This document shows positions 10,054-19,224 of a DNA stretch of 64,000 nucleotides, piece by piece. The stretch's first letter is position 1. The number at the start of each line of letters is the position of its first letter. This DNA comes from Elusimicrobiaceae bacterium (GTDB lineage: Bacteria > Elusimicrobiota > Elusimicrobia > Elusimicrobiales > Elusimicrobiaceae), in assembly GCA_016283355.1 (NCBI GenBank), contig JAEEMS010000023.1:1-64000 (forward strand), given 5' to 3'. The position numbers were made by a program, and so were the translations under genes. Below the pieces are notes generated by a model that saw only the letters and a list, made by a program, of their open reading frames with translations, made no database searches and was not told the DNA's origin.

Positions 10054-10652
10054 TAGAACACTCCTTGCGGCAAAGGTTGATTTAGCCGTGTATGCATAAA
10101 AGTTAAAATCGTTCGATCTCCCGTGGTTTCTTGCAACTCCAATTTTTTAATCGAAGGCAAATCTCCTTCTTGTAACCAAAGCGAGATTTGCATAGAATCT
10201 CCCATTTGTTTTTGACGAGGAACAAATATCAAACAATCCTCTTGCCGTAAAATACGGTAATATTTATCCAAACGTTCCACATCCATTGCCAGCCACGTCA
10301 TCATCTGTGCAATTACCGTGCGGGCAACGGATCCTTTTACCGGAGTTTTACCGTTTGCAGTTAATCGAAAAACTTTTCCGTCTTGAAAAACCATTCCGTT
10401 TTCGAATGGTTCGGTATATTGCCAGTGTAAATTGGCAGGATTTTTCCGAAAATAAAATTTTCCTTTACTTCGTACGGGATCAGTCAGCAACGCCATATGA
10501 TTTTCCTGCACAAACTGGCTTTCGATGGTTTGTACTTGTGCAAAACGTTGCGCCAACGCCTTGAGTTGTGCACCAGTTACTGTTTCTTGTGCGAGGCAAG
10601 GTTGGAATAAAATGCTTACCAATAAAGCCCATAAAATTTGATATTTTCTCAT
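10053..10652 (-). CDS. LolA-like outer-membrane lipoprotein carrier protein
   Basis: Signal peptide; FAQVQTIESQFVQENHMALLTDPVRSKGKFYFRKNPANLHWQYTEPF is LolA-like. Confidence 0.85.
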   Translation of the reverse strand: MRKYQILWALLVSILFQPCLAQETVTGAQLKALAQRFAQVQTIESQFVQENHMALLTDPVRSKGKFYFRKNPANLHWQYTEPFENGMVFQDGKVFRLTANGKTPVKGSVARTVIAQMMTWLAMDVERLDKYYRILRQEDCLIFVPRQKQMGDSMQISLWLQEGDLPSIKKLELQETTGDRTILTFMHTRLNQPLPQGVF

Positions 10653-10661
10653 TTTTCTTTC

Positions 10662-11126
10662 TTAAGCACCCACCGATAATTTATCAAGAGACGGCCCGGT
10701 CCCTTCCCACATAAAGATATAAACCGTACCTTCTGCCACTATTTGTGCACCGCGTTGTACTCTTCCTCTTACAATTCGTGTGCCAAAACAATCATCCATT
10801 TGCGTCGTAAAAATTGTCAAAATATCTCCAGCATGCGCAAAATCAGAAATCGTCAAATCGCGAATATTTGCCAAATAACCACCGCCATCAATCGTTTCGC
10901 CTCGCCAGACACGGCGTTGTGCTTCACATGCTGCAAACCCTTGCGCAATCAACTCACAAAAAACTTCAGGGGCCAGGGTACCGTCCTCACGTAAAAATAA
11001 GTGATCCGGCCGAACATAAGCCCGCGCTTGCCCTTCGTTTTCCTCAACAACAAGCACCTCATCCACCAAACGCATCGGCGGTTGGTGCGGAATTAACTCT
11101 GCTACCGAAGAAAAGGTGTTCTTCAT
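10662..11126 (-). CDS. Hotdog-fold 3-hydroxyacyl-ACP dehydratase (ApeP-like)
   Basis: LIPHQPPMRLVDEVLVVEE, APEVFCELIAQGFAACEA; operon context. Confidence 0.8.
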   Translation of the reverse strand: MKNTFSSVAELIPHQPPMRLVDEVLVVEENEGQARAYVRPDHLFLREDGTLAPEVFCELIAQGFAACEAQRRVWRGETIDGGGYLANIRDLTISDFAHAGDILTIFTTQMDDCFGTRIVRGRVQRGAQIVAEGTVYIFMWEGTGPSLDKLSVGA

Positions 11127-11851
11127 TTCGCTTCCTGGGTATTTACAAAATCCATAATCTTTTTCTTAACGTCCTGTGCCATTTTCAAGTGTCCTAACTC
11201 GCCGCTGTAAGAACGAGGGGAAATAGGTTCAAATTGTTTCAGTACAACACGCGAAGCACGTAACCAAATACTACCTACCGGCAACATTTTACCGGTACCG
11301 CTAATGGCCATCGGAACTACGGGCAAGTTTAATTGCTCTGCCAAGAAAAAAGCCCCGCTTTTAAACCGTGCCTGCGGATTCTTTCGAGAACCTTGCGGAA
11401 AAAGCATAATGGCACATCCGTTCTGTGCCGCCTTACGGCATTGCTCCAGCATGATTTGCGGGGGGGTTTTTTCCGCATCAATGTAACCTGCTCCGTTCAT
11501 TACAAAACGGAAAAAAGGTAATTTAAACACCCACCCTTTCGTAATATAGAGCACATTATCAAATCCCAATGCGGCCACCGTGTAAAGATCCAAAGCACTT
11601 TGATGATTGGCCGTAACAACACATGGTCCCAATGGAGCATCTGTTTTTTCTACTGTTAATTTTTTGGCACAAAGACGAATAAAAAACAAAATCCCTTTGG
11701 ATTGTATATACACAAATTTTCGTACCCGCTGTCCGTCTTTACCTGGCCAAAAGTAAAGTACCGGGAAAGCACACAACGTAGAAAGCCCTAGCCATAGTAG
11801 TGCACCGCTTCCCCATAGCAGTGTATTGATTGCTGTACGAAAATATTTCAT
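11123..11851 (-). CDS. 1-acyl-sn-glycerol-3-phosphate acyltransferase family (PlsC-like)
   Basis: TANHQSALDLYT (HX4D-like) and LFPQGSRKNPQARFKSGAFFLAEQL. Confidence 0.88.
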   Translation of the reverse strand: MKYFRTAINTLLWGSGALLWLGLSTLCAFPVLYFWPGKDGQRVRKFVYIQSKGILFFIRLCAKKLTVEKTDAPLGPCVVTANHQSALDLYTVAALGFDNVLYITKGWVFKLPFFRFVMNGAGYIDAEKTPPQIMLEQCRKAAQNGCAIMLFPQGSRKNPQARFKSGAFFLAEQLNLPVVPMAISGTGKMLPVGSIWLRASRVVLKQFEPISPRSYSGELGHLKMAQDVKKKIMDFVNTQEAK

Positions 11852-12105
11852 TTTTGAGCTTCGTTGGCTAATTTTTCAATAAAATTGTATAAATCGTTTA
11901 ATGTTACCATGGATCGTAAATCATATTTTTGGCGCAACGTCATACCGAATTTTTGCTCCAGTACAACCACCATATCTACCGCATCCAAGCTATCTAGCCC
12001 CAAATCGGTTTGAAACGAGGCCTCCGGCCGTAATTGTTCAACGGGCAACTCAAATTCTTTACTTAAAGCTTCATTTGTTTTTTGAATAATTTCTTCACGT
12101 GTCAT
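11848..12105 (-). CDS. Acyl carrier protein
   Basis: DLGLDSLDAVDMVVVLEQKFG. Confidence 0.92.
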   Translation of the reverse strand: MTREEIIQKTNEALSKEFELPVEQLRPEASFQTDLGLDSLDAVDMVVVLEQKFGMTLRQKYDLRSMVTLNDLYNFIEKLANEAQK

Positions 12106-12106
12106 T

Positions 12107-13330
12107 TTAAGGTCTCCTCATCAAAAGTGAGCAATTATTTCCGCCGATCGCAAAACTATTTTTTAAAATCACGGATATGGGTTGTTGCTGTGCTTGCGTT
12201 ACATATTGCGCCGTGCCACAACGTTCATCTACCGTTTCTAAATTTTTAACGGGGATTATTTCGCCTGTTTCCAACATTTTGACACAAGCGATCAGTTCGA
12301 GCGCCCCGCTGGCTCCCATTGTGTGGCCTAAATGTCCTTTTAAACTATTGATTTTTACCGCAGCTCCAAACATTTTTTCCACTGCCTTGGACTCTGCAAT
12401 ATCACCTACAATCGTACCGGTAGCATGTGCATTTACCAAATCAATTTGGTGCGGAGATAAATTTGCGCGCTCCACCGCACGACGCATGCATTTTTCAATC
12501 ATTACATCCGAAGGATAGGCCATATTTTCGGTTTCCGTATTGGCCGCCACAGAAAGTATACGTGCCAAAATAGTAGCGCCACGTGCTCGCGCACTTTGTT
12601 CACTCTCCAAAAACAATAGGCCGCACCCTTCCGCCACTACCAACCCGCTGCGGTTTTTATCAAATGGGGCAGATGCTTTTTCAGGACAATCGTTAGCGTG
12701 AAAAGAAGCAGCTTGCATAATATCAAAACAGGCACTGAAAAGGGGATGATATTCTTCCGTCCCGCCACAAAGCGCTTGAGAAACCAAACCTGACTTAATA
12801 GCCAAATATCCTAATGCCACATTATACAACCCCGTAGCACAAGCATCACTTGCCCCCAAGGAAGGGCCATTAATGCCCAACGCCTGTGCAGTAGTGGCAA
12901 GGGGGGAATGGTTCATAATTTGCAAGAAATCCGAAGTTTTGACTAATTCCAAATGGCCTTCATTACACGATGATACTATATTCATCCATACCGAAATACT
13001 GTTAAGGGTGGAACCCATAAAAAATCCGAGATTTTCCGGTGCTTCTTTGTAGCCGGCTTGGGCCAATGCTTCTTGCGCTGCGACGTACGCATAACAGGCC
13101 ATTTTACTCATGGAACGGCGGTTGCGGCGGGGAATAAAAGAGAAATCCGTCTCCGGCACAGTGGCAGCAACTTTAGTTTTCACCATAGGAAGTTGCTCTA
13201 ACTCTGTTACCCGGTGTATGCAATTTTTATTTTGCAGTAACCCATGCCATAACGGGTCTATACCATTCCCGTAGGGGGAAACGGCTCCCAATCCCGTAAT
13301 TACAACCGAAGTATCCTCGAAAGTTGCCAT
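12107..13330 (-). CDS. Beta-ketoacyl-ACP synthase (FabB/F-like, ApeR/ApeO-like)
   Basis: GASDACATGLYNVALGY, VNAHATGTIVGD, GHLGHTMGASGALE motifs. Confidence 0.9.
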   Translation of the reverse strand: MATFEDTSVVITGLGAVSPYGNGIDPLWHGLLQNKNCIHRVTELEQLPMVKTKVAATVPETDFSFIPRRNRRSMSKMACYAYVAAQEALAQAGYKEAPENLGFFMGSTLNSISVWMNIVSSCNEGHLELVKTSDFLQIMNHSPLATTAQALGINGPSLGASDACATGLYNVALGYLAIKSGLVSQALCGGTEEYHPLFSACFDIMQAASFHANDCPEKASAPFDKNRSGLVVAEGCGLLFLESEQSARARGATILARILSVAANTETENMAYPSDVMIEKCMRRAVERANLSPHQIDLVNAHATGTIVGDIAESKAVEKMFGAAVKINSLKGHLGHTMGASGALELIACVKMLETGEIIPVKNLETVDERCGTAQYVTQAQQQPISVILKNSFAIGGNNCSLLMRRP

Positions 13331-13339
13331 ACAAAAGTA

Positions 13340-13345
13340 TTATAT
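13340..13345 (-). promoter_or_regulatory. Candidate -10 element for the ketosynthase operon
   Basis: TATAAT on the minus strand, 9 nt upstream of the KS ATG; no Shine-Dalgarno between them. Confidence 0.45.
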
Positions 13346-13395
13346 AAAATTTCGCGCGCGTGTACGTAAATGCCCTAATTTTTCTTAGAAAAATA

Positions 13396-13427
13396 AAAAA
13401 GCAGAAAATAAATATTTTCTGCTTTTT
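13396..13427 (-). terminator. Intrinsic terminator/attenuator between ketoreductase and ketosynthase genes
   Basis: Hairpin aaaaagcagaaaat-aaat-attttctgcttttt followed on the minus strand by a T-rich run. Confidence 0.65.
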
Positions 13428-13447
13428 CAAATATTTTGCACGTAATT

Positions 13448-14185
13448 TTAGTTCATTACAACTCCACCATTAACGTGAAATACTTGCCCTGTAATGTAAG
13501 ATGCCTTATCGGAACACAAAAAGCTGACCATATCCGCTATTTCTTGCGGAGTTCCCAATCGGCCCAACGGGATGAGTGGGAGAATTTTTTCTTTGGGAAG
13601 TCCGTCTAGCATTTCAGTTTCAATAAATCCGGGAGAAACGGCATTGACGGTAATTTTGCGCTTGGCTACCTCTAACGCCAAGCTACGGGTTGCGCCAACC
13701 AATCCCGCTTTGGCGGCCGAGTAATTGGTTTGACCGGGAACCGGAGCATGCGCAGCGGCGGAAGCGATATTCACAATTCTTCCCTGTTTCGCACGCACCA
13801 TGGCGGCTAAAACAGTTTTGGTCACATTATGAAATCCGCCCAACACTGTGTTAATCACACGGTTCCATTCGGCCGTTTGCATAAACACCAACAAATTATC
13901 TTTCCGTAACCCGGCATTATTTACCAACACATAAGGGACCTGCCCTTTTTCCAAAAACACGGACAATGCCTTCTGCACAGCTTGTTCGTCCGCCACATCA
14001 AACGGCAACAAGGTGCAATTTACTCCGCACGCTTCAATTTCTTTTTGTGTTTGTTGGGCCGCGCTATGATTGGAGTGATAGTTGAGCCAAATATCAAAGC
14101 CGTCTTTTGCCAGTTGCCCAGCAATCGCTCTCCCAATTCCGCGGCTGGCACCGGTTACTAAGGCAATTTTTCTAGAAACATTCAT
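13448..14185 (-). CDS. 3-oxoacyl-ACP reductase (FabG-like SDR, ApeQ-like)
   Basis: GASRGIGRA, NNAG, YSAAKAG, SPGFIETEM, TGQVFHVNGG motifs. Confidence 0.92.
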   Translation of the reverse strand: MNVSRKIALVTGASRGIGRAIAGQLAKDGFDIWLNYHSNHSAAQQTQKEIEACGVNCTLLPFDVADEQAVQKALSVFLEKGQVPYVLVNNAGLRKDNLLVFMQTAEWNRVINTVLGGFHNVTKTVLAAMVRAKQGRIVNIASAAAHAPVPGQTNYSAAKAGLVGATRSLALEVAKRKITVNAVSPGFIETEMLDGLPKEKILPLIPLGRLGTPQEIADMVSFLCSDKASYITGQVFHVNGGVVMN

Positions 14186-14225
14186 TTGTTTTTATCCTTA
14201 AAATTAACTAAAATTAGATAAGAAT

Positions 14226-15311
14226 ATGATAACTAAAAACACACCAAAAAACAATCACTTTCGCCGCGTACGCCGGCAGGGACCGACGATGGCAGACATC
14301 GCTTTTGATGCGCAAAAAATTGCCTTTGCGCCTATTAGTTTTCAAGCGGCACTTGCGCTGCGCGATTTGGGTATTTTGCCTTTACTCAATCAAGCTCCTG
14401 CGGATGATAAAACCATTGCCAAAAAATTAAAACTTTCGCTTTATGCCGTACAAACGTTATTGGAAGTAGGCACGGGGCTTGGCTTGGTGGAACTTAGTCA
14501 GGGGAAATACACGTTAAGTAAAACGGGCTGGTTTTTTACGTTCGACCCCATGACACGTGCGAATACCGATTTTGTACAAGATGTATGTTATTTGGGAATG
14601 TTCTCTTTACAATCTTCCCTTACTAAAGGAAAACCTACGGGACTAAAAGTGTTCGGCAAGTGGCACACTGTATATGAAGCGTTGTCAAAACTCCCTAAAA
14701 AAGTACAAAAAAGCTGGTTCCAATTTGACCATTTTTACTCGGACATTGCCTTCCCGGAAATTTTACCCCTTGTATTTGAATTAAAACCCAAACTTATCTA
14801 TGACATCGGCGGAAATACCGGTAAATGGGCCAAAAAATGCTTGCAGTATGATTCTTCCGTCCGTGTTGGAATTGTAGATTTACCCGGGCAGTTAAAAATG
14901 GCTCAAAAAAATTTGCGCGCTTATAAAGAACGAACGCAATTTCATGCTGTGAATTTGTTGGATAAAAACAGCAAAATACCCGCCGGAGCGGATGCTTTTC
15001 TCATGAGCCAATTTTTGGACTGTTTCTCCAAGCAAGAAATCATCGCTATTCTTAAAAAAGTAAAAGCAGCTGCGTCCAAAAAATCGGCCATTTATATTTT
15101 AGAGCCGTTGTGGGACCAACAAGAGTATGAAGCCGCCACTTATTGTTTAAACCATACGTCTCTTTATTTCACAAACATTGCCAATGGAAATAGCAAGATG
15201 TATAGCTTGCCGGAAATGCAAGATTGTGTTCGAAAAGCCGGTTTAAAAATAGACAAGATTTTTAATGGGGTCGGCCGTTTTGCTTACACACTCATCCGGT
15301 GCAAAAAATGA
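14226..15311 (+). CDS. SAM-dependent O-methyltransferase (dimerisation plus Methyltransf_2-like)
   Basis: IYDIGGNTGKWAKKCLQ..VGIVDLPGQ..MSQFLDCFSKQEIIAILKKVK. Start may instead be ATG 14289, preceded by AGGGA. Confidence 0.8.
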   Translation: MITKNTPKNNHFRRVRRQGPTMADIAFDAQKIAFAPISFQAALALRDLGILPLLNQAPADDKTIAKKLKLSLYAVQTLLEVGTGLGLVELSQGKYTLSKTGWFFTFDPMTRANTDFVQDVCYLGMFSLQSSLTKGKPTGLKVFGKWHTVYEALSKLPKKVQKSWFQFDHFYSDIAFPEILPLVFELKPKLIYDIGGNTGKWAKKCLQYDSSVRVGIVDLPGQLKMAQKNLRAYKERTQFHAVNLLDKNSKIPAGADAFLMSQFLDCFSKQEIIAILKKVKAAASKKSAIYILEPLWDQQEYEAATYCLNHTSLYFTNIANGNSKMYSLPEMQDCVRKAGLKIDKIFNGVGRFAYTLIRCKK

Positions 15312-16693
15312 CTTCCCCTGCTTTGCCACATCTAAGTCGCAAATGGCTCATCTTTACGGTTACGGCTAATGGGACGTTCATGTCCACTCTATCTGCCGGC
15401 ATTGTAAACATTGCTTTGCCCACCATGTCCCATGAGTTTGGTGTAAGTTTAGAAAGCATACAACTGGTTGTTAGTTTTTATCTATTGGTACTTACTACGC
15501 TGTTACCCGTTTTCGGAAAACTCAGTGATATCTATAGCCGCAAATGGATGTATTTAGGTGGGTTTATTACATTCGGTGTGGGGGCATTTTTAGGGGCACT
15601 CTCTCATTCTCTACCCACTATGTTACTGGCCCGAGGGATCCAGGGTATCGGTTCTTCTGCCATGATGGCTACGTCACAAGCATTAATTGCTCAAGTATTT
15701 CACGGAACATCGCGCGGCAGAGCATTTGGTGCTATCGGGGCAGTGGTGGCGTGCGGTTCATTGGCAGGCCCCGCTATCGGAGGAGCTCTTATTCAAACTT
15801 GGGGATGGAAAAGTATCTTTTGGCTTTCTGTTCCCATAGCAGCCATCGGTGTATGGCGCGGAATTTATCTGATTCCGCGGTTTAATGCCCACAAACGCAG
15901 CAAGTTCGACGTAAAAGGGGCCCTACTCTATAGTGGAATGAGTTTTTCGTTTTTGTTTGCACTCAATACCGCAGCAGACAAAGGATGGACGCATCCTCTT
16001 ATCGTTGGAAGCTTTGCTGTTTCTCTATTACTTTTAGGGGGATTTATACACCGGGCACGAACTGTCAAACATCCTTTTTTGGATGTAGAAATTTTCAAAA
16101 ATCCTGTTATTTCCATTGGATGTACAGTAGCACTTTTGGGCTATTTAGCTCTATTTGTCAACACAGTGTTACTCCCGTTTTATCTAACGGAAATTATGGG
16201 GATGGATCCTATCAAAATAGGATTACTCATTTTGCCTTTCCCGGTAATGCTTGCTATTGCTTCAGCCGTAGCAGGAGCGCTCAATGCTAAATGGCCTGCA
16301 CGTATTCTAACAACTATTGGGTTCTGCTTAATTATTTTGGGCACATTGTTGTTTGCTTTTATTGGTCATAAACCGAGTATTTCTTACATCATATTGGCCC
16401 AGCTTATTATGGGGGCCGGTTCCGGAACTTTCCAAGTTCCCAATAACAATACCGTCGTGAGTGCGGCTCCAAGGGGAAAATTAGGCGTAGTAGCCAGCAT
16501 GAACGCATTGGCACGCAATGTAGGAATGATTTTTGGAATTGCACTTTCCGTTGCTGTTTTTGCTGCGGTGCAAAATTGTTTAAACAGCCACGGAGTCAAC
16601 ACACCGGACGCTTTCATTGGTGGATTCCAAGCTGCTATGCTATTGGGAACCGTTTGTGCCGTAGTGGGGGGAATATTATCTGCCAAAAGATAA
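15308..16693 (+). CDS. MFS drug/efflux transporter (DHA2-like)
   Basis: ANGTFMSTLSAGIVNIALPTM, FGKLSDIYSRKWMYLGGF motifs, multi-TM. ATGA overlap with the upstream methyltransferase. Confidence 0.88.
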   Translation: MTSPALPHLSRKWLIFTVTANGTFMSTLSAGIVNIALPTMSHEFGVSLESIQLVVSFYLLVLTTLLPVFGKLSDIYSRKWMYLGGFITFGVGAFLGALSHSLPTMLLARGIQGIGSSAMMATSQALIAQVFHGTSRGRAFGAIGAVVACGSLAGPAIGGALIQTWGWKSIFWLSVPIAAIGVWRGIYLIPRFNAHKRSKFDVKGALLYSGMSFSFLFALNTAADKGWTHPLIVGSFAVSLLLLGGFIHRARTVKHPFLDVEIFKNPVISIGCTVALLGYLALFVNTVLLPFYLTEIMGMDPIKIGLLILPFPVMLAIASAVAGALNAKWPARILTTIGFCLIILGTLLFAFIGHKPSISYIILAQLIMGAGSGTFQVPNNNTVVSAAPRGKLGVVASMNALARNVGMIFGIALSVAVFAAVQNCLNSHGVNTPDAFIGGFQAAMLLGTVCAVVGGILSAKR

Positions 16694-16709
16694 TTTAGAT
16701 AATAATAAA

Positions 16710-16734
16710 ACAGGGCCGCTGAAAGCGACCCTGT
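16710..16734 (-). terminator. Intrinsic terminator
   Basis: acagggccgctgaaagcgaccctgt hairpin; minus-strand T-rich tract follows; just beyond the end of the 16756 CDS. Confidence 0.6.
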
Positions 16735-16755
16735 CTGTTACAAATAATTACCACA

Positions 16756-17961
16756 TCAACGAGGATGGTGTTGACTAAGAGGAATAGGCGTTTTCATCTT
16801 TGTGCCGGCCTTCTTTTTTGCTTTCACTGCTGCTTTCGTTTTTGCTTTTGCTTTTGCAGCGCTATTACGGTAAACGCCCGCCTTCTTGGCCAATTTCTTT
16901 AATTCATTACAATATCTGATCTCAAACTGCTTGGTTTCGTCCGACCAAGATTTTTTCTCCATTTTTTCCGGATCATTTGCAATGTCGTAGCAACGAGCAA
17001 TCACCTTTCTAATACGAATTTTCATGTCTTCAGGAACTGGCGTTATCATTATGTATTTCCACCAATCACGCATACGAACAATCCTATCGGCCTGTATTCC
17101 AATCACAATAAACGGGGTTTCACCCTTCGTCATGGTGTTATTAGGAGAATAAGCATCTATCATTTCTTCCGAAAAGTAATAATCTCGGAACGCTCGTTTC
17201 AAATCATAAAAGATCTTTCTAGCTTCTCTGCCCCCTATTCTAACTGCTTCTCCCCAGGCCCCATCTATCACAAACAAATATCCTTCTCTGAGAATATAAT
17301 TATCTCTAATGGGAAGTACATCCTCAAGTTTCATATCAACGGCTTTTGCCAATACTGCCATTTGATACAAACTTTTTCCCCAATTTTCACTAAGGGTTCC
17401 TTCGGGGTAGAAATAGGGGCTTTGGAGTATCCAACCCCACGTCATTAAATCCATCACATCTTTTTTAAGCCAGGTATTTTTGTACTTATCATAGAAGTCA
17501 ACATAATTTTTTTTGTTGAATATGTTTGGCTCTGTTTTAAATTCATCCTTATATATTTGATTCAACCCTTGGTACAAAGCTCTGGGTATAGATGCAGCGT
17601 TAAGGGTCGATGACGTAGTGTAGGTCTCTCCTTTCATTGTTACTTCTTTCACGATGTATATCGGTCTATCATACATGTTATTCATAAATTCCCTAAAATC
17701 AAAATGTTTAAAATGATCAGCAGCGGGCTGGCCTCTTTTATTGAACTTTTGCTTTACACAAAAATCAGGAACATCTTTCATTTTAAATCTATCACGACGA
17801 GGGCACTCTTTTAATGAACCAAGGTAAGTAGCCAAAGCTTTTATTTTACCTTGTCTTAAATAACTAAGCACTTCTGCATTTACTTGTTCTTGCGCACTGG
17901 TTGCATAAAGGGGCACAGCGAACAGTAATGCCAAGAGTGAAACTATTGTTCTTTTATACAT
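16756..17961 (-). CDS. Secreted protein of unknown function with Lys/Ala-rich C-terminal tail
   Basis: Signal peptide MYKRTIVSLLALLFAVPLYATSAQ; tail SAAKAKAKTKAAVKAKKKAGTKMK; no family recognised. Confidence 0.8.
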   Translation of the reverse strand: MYKRTIVSLLALLFAVPLYATSAQEQVNAEVLSYLRQGKIKALATYLGSLKECPRRDRFKMKDVPDFCVKQKFNKRGQPAADHFKHFDFREFMNNMYDRPIYIVKEVTMKGETYTTSSTLNAASIPRALYQGLNQIYKDEFKTEPNIFNKKNYVDFYDKYKNTWLKKDVMDLMTWGWILQSPYFYPEGTLSENWGKSLYQMAVLAKAVDMKLEDVLPIRDNYILREGYLFVIDGAWGEAVRIGGREARKIFYDLKRAFRDYYFSEEMIDAYSPNNTMTKGETPFIVIGIQADRIVRMRDWWKYIMITPVPEDMKIRIRKVIARCYDIANDPEKMEKKSWSDETKQFEIRYCNELKKLAKKAGVYRNSAAKAKAKTKAAVKAKKKAGTKMKTPIPLSQHHPR

Positions 17962-18025
17962 ATATTCTCCTTTTTATTTAATGTAATATTACCCATAGCG
18001 TAACAAAAGAACAAGACACAGCAAC

Positions 18026-18088
18026 AGGGCCTTTAGACCTAAATGAAAGGGTAATTTGGACCTAGACCCAAATTACCCTTTAGACCCA
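18026..18088 (-). promoter_or_regulatory. TAGGTC-box array B (three degenerate units, ~23 nt phasing)
   Basis: Minus strand: TGGGTCTAAAGGG (from 18088), TAGGTCCAAATTACCC (from 18064), TAGGTCTAAAGGCCCT (18041-18026). Contains a perfect 14-bp inverted repeat, 18046-18059/18068-18081. Confidence 0.6.
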
Positions 18089-18090
18089 AA

Positions 18091-18114
18091 AGCCCCCGAC
18101 AATCGTCGGGGGCT
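18091..18114 (-). terminator. Intrinsic terminator of rubrerythrin gene
   Basis: gcccccgacaatcgtcgggggc hairpin followed on the minus strand by TTTT. Confidence 0.65.
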
Positions 18115-18131
18115 TTGAAATCTTGAAACAA

Positions 18132-18671
18132 TTAATAGTTTTCCGGATGAATCATAAAGTAGGCCTGAGGATGTGCACATACCGGGCATACTTCCGGAGC
18201 TTTTTCTCCAATGCACACGTGCCCGCAATTGGCACATTCCCACATCACAATACCGGCTTTTTTGAAAACGGTCTGTGTTTCTACATTGTGCAAAAGTTTA
18301 CGATAGCGTTCTTCATGCATTTTTTCAATTTTGCCCACAGCCTCAAACAAATAAGCTAATTTATCAAATCCTTCTTCTTTGGCTGTTTTAGCAAAACCGG
18401 CATACATATCGGTCCATTCGTGGTTTTCGCCGTTTGCAGCATCTAATAAATTTTCTGCCGTGGTGGGAATCCCTTCGTTGTGCAAATATTTGAACCAAAG
18501 TTTGGCATGCTCTTTTTCATTGTTAGCCGTTTCTTCAAAAATTTTAGCAATTTGCACAAACCCTTCTTTTTTTGCTTTAGAAGCGTAGTACGTATATTTA
18601 TTGCGCGCTTGTGACTCACCTGCAAATGCGGTCATCAAGTTTTGTTCCGTTTTCGATCCTTTGAGTTCCAT
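18132..18671 (-). CDS. rbr: Rubrerythrin
   Basis: Ferritin-like diiron domain (EXXH in [21 protein letters not shown]) plus C-terminal rubredoxin [27 protein letters not shown]. Confidence 0.95.
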   Translation of the reverse strand: MELKGSKTEQNLMTAFAGESQARNKYTYYASKAKKEGFVQIAKIFEETANNEKEHAKLWFKYLHNEGIPTTAENLLDAANGENHEWTDMYAGFAKTAKEEGFDKLAYLFEAVGKIEKMHEERYRKLLHNVETQTVFKKAGIVMWECANCGHVCIGEKAPEVCPVCAHPQAYFMIHPENY

Positions 18672-18697
18672 ATTTTCTCCTATAAAGAACCAATCCT

Positions 18698-19147
18698 TTA
18701 ACGGGATTGGCACATTTTACATATTCCTTTAAATTGTACTTGCGTTTGACGCACTTGACCGACTTCATTCATACACGCAGGGAGTTCCATTGACTCATTT
18801 TCTTTGAAAAAAATATCATAGATTTCCCCACATTGTGTACATACAAAATGGCCATGCGGTCTTAAGTCGCCGTCAAAATGTTCTTTCACGGATAATCCGA
18901 CTCTTCTCAATAAGCCCATTTCTTCCAAAGAAGCCAATGTACGATAAACTGTGTCGAGCGACACGTTGGGCAATTTTTCCCGCACTTGCTGCAACACACG
19001 TTCTGCGCAAGGATGTTCACACGAAGAAGCTACCGTGCGATAAATCTCCTTCCGCTGGTGCGTTACACGCAACCCCAACTGTTTACAACGATCTTCAAAA
19101 TAGGATAATCGTTGCTGTATACGTTCGTCCGAAACAATTTTATTCAT
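18698..19147 (-). CDS. Fur-family regulator (PerR-like)
   Basis: [49 protein letters not shown]; CxxC zinc sites; next to rubrerythrin. Confidence 0.92.
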   Translation of the reverse strand: MNKIVSDERIQQRLSYFEDRCKQLGLRVTHQRKEIYRTVASSCEHPCAERVLQQVREKLPNVSLDTVYRTLASLEEMGLLRRVGLSVKEHFDGDLRPHGHFVCTQCGEIYDIFFKENESMELPACMNEVGQVRQTQVQFKGICKMCQSR

Positions 19148-19224
19148 AGAATTCCTTATTAAGAATTGTTACTAGTATAACATATTTATTTTAATTCGTT
19201 TCATTTTTTTGTATGGTGTAAAAT

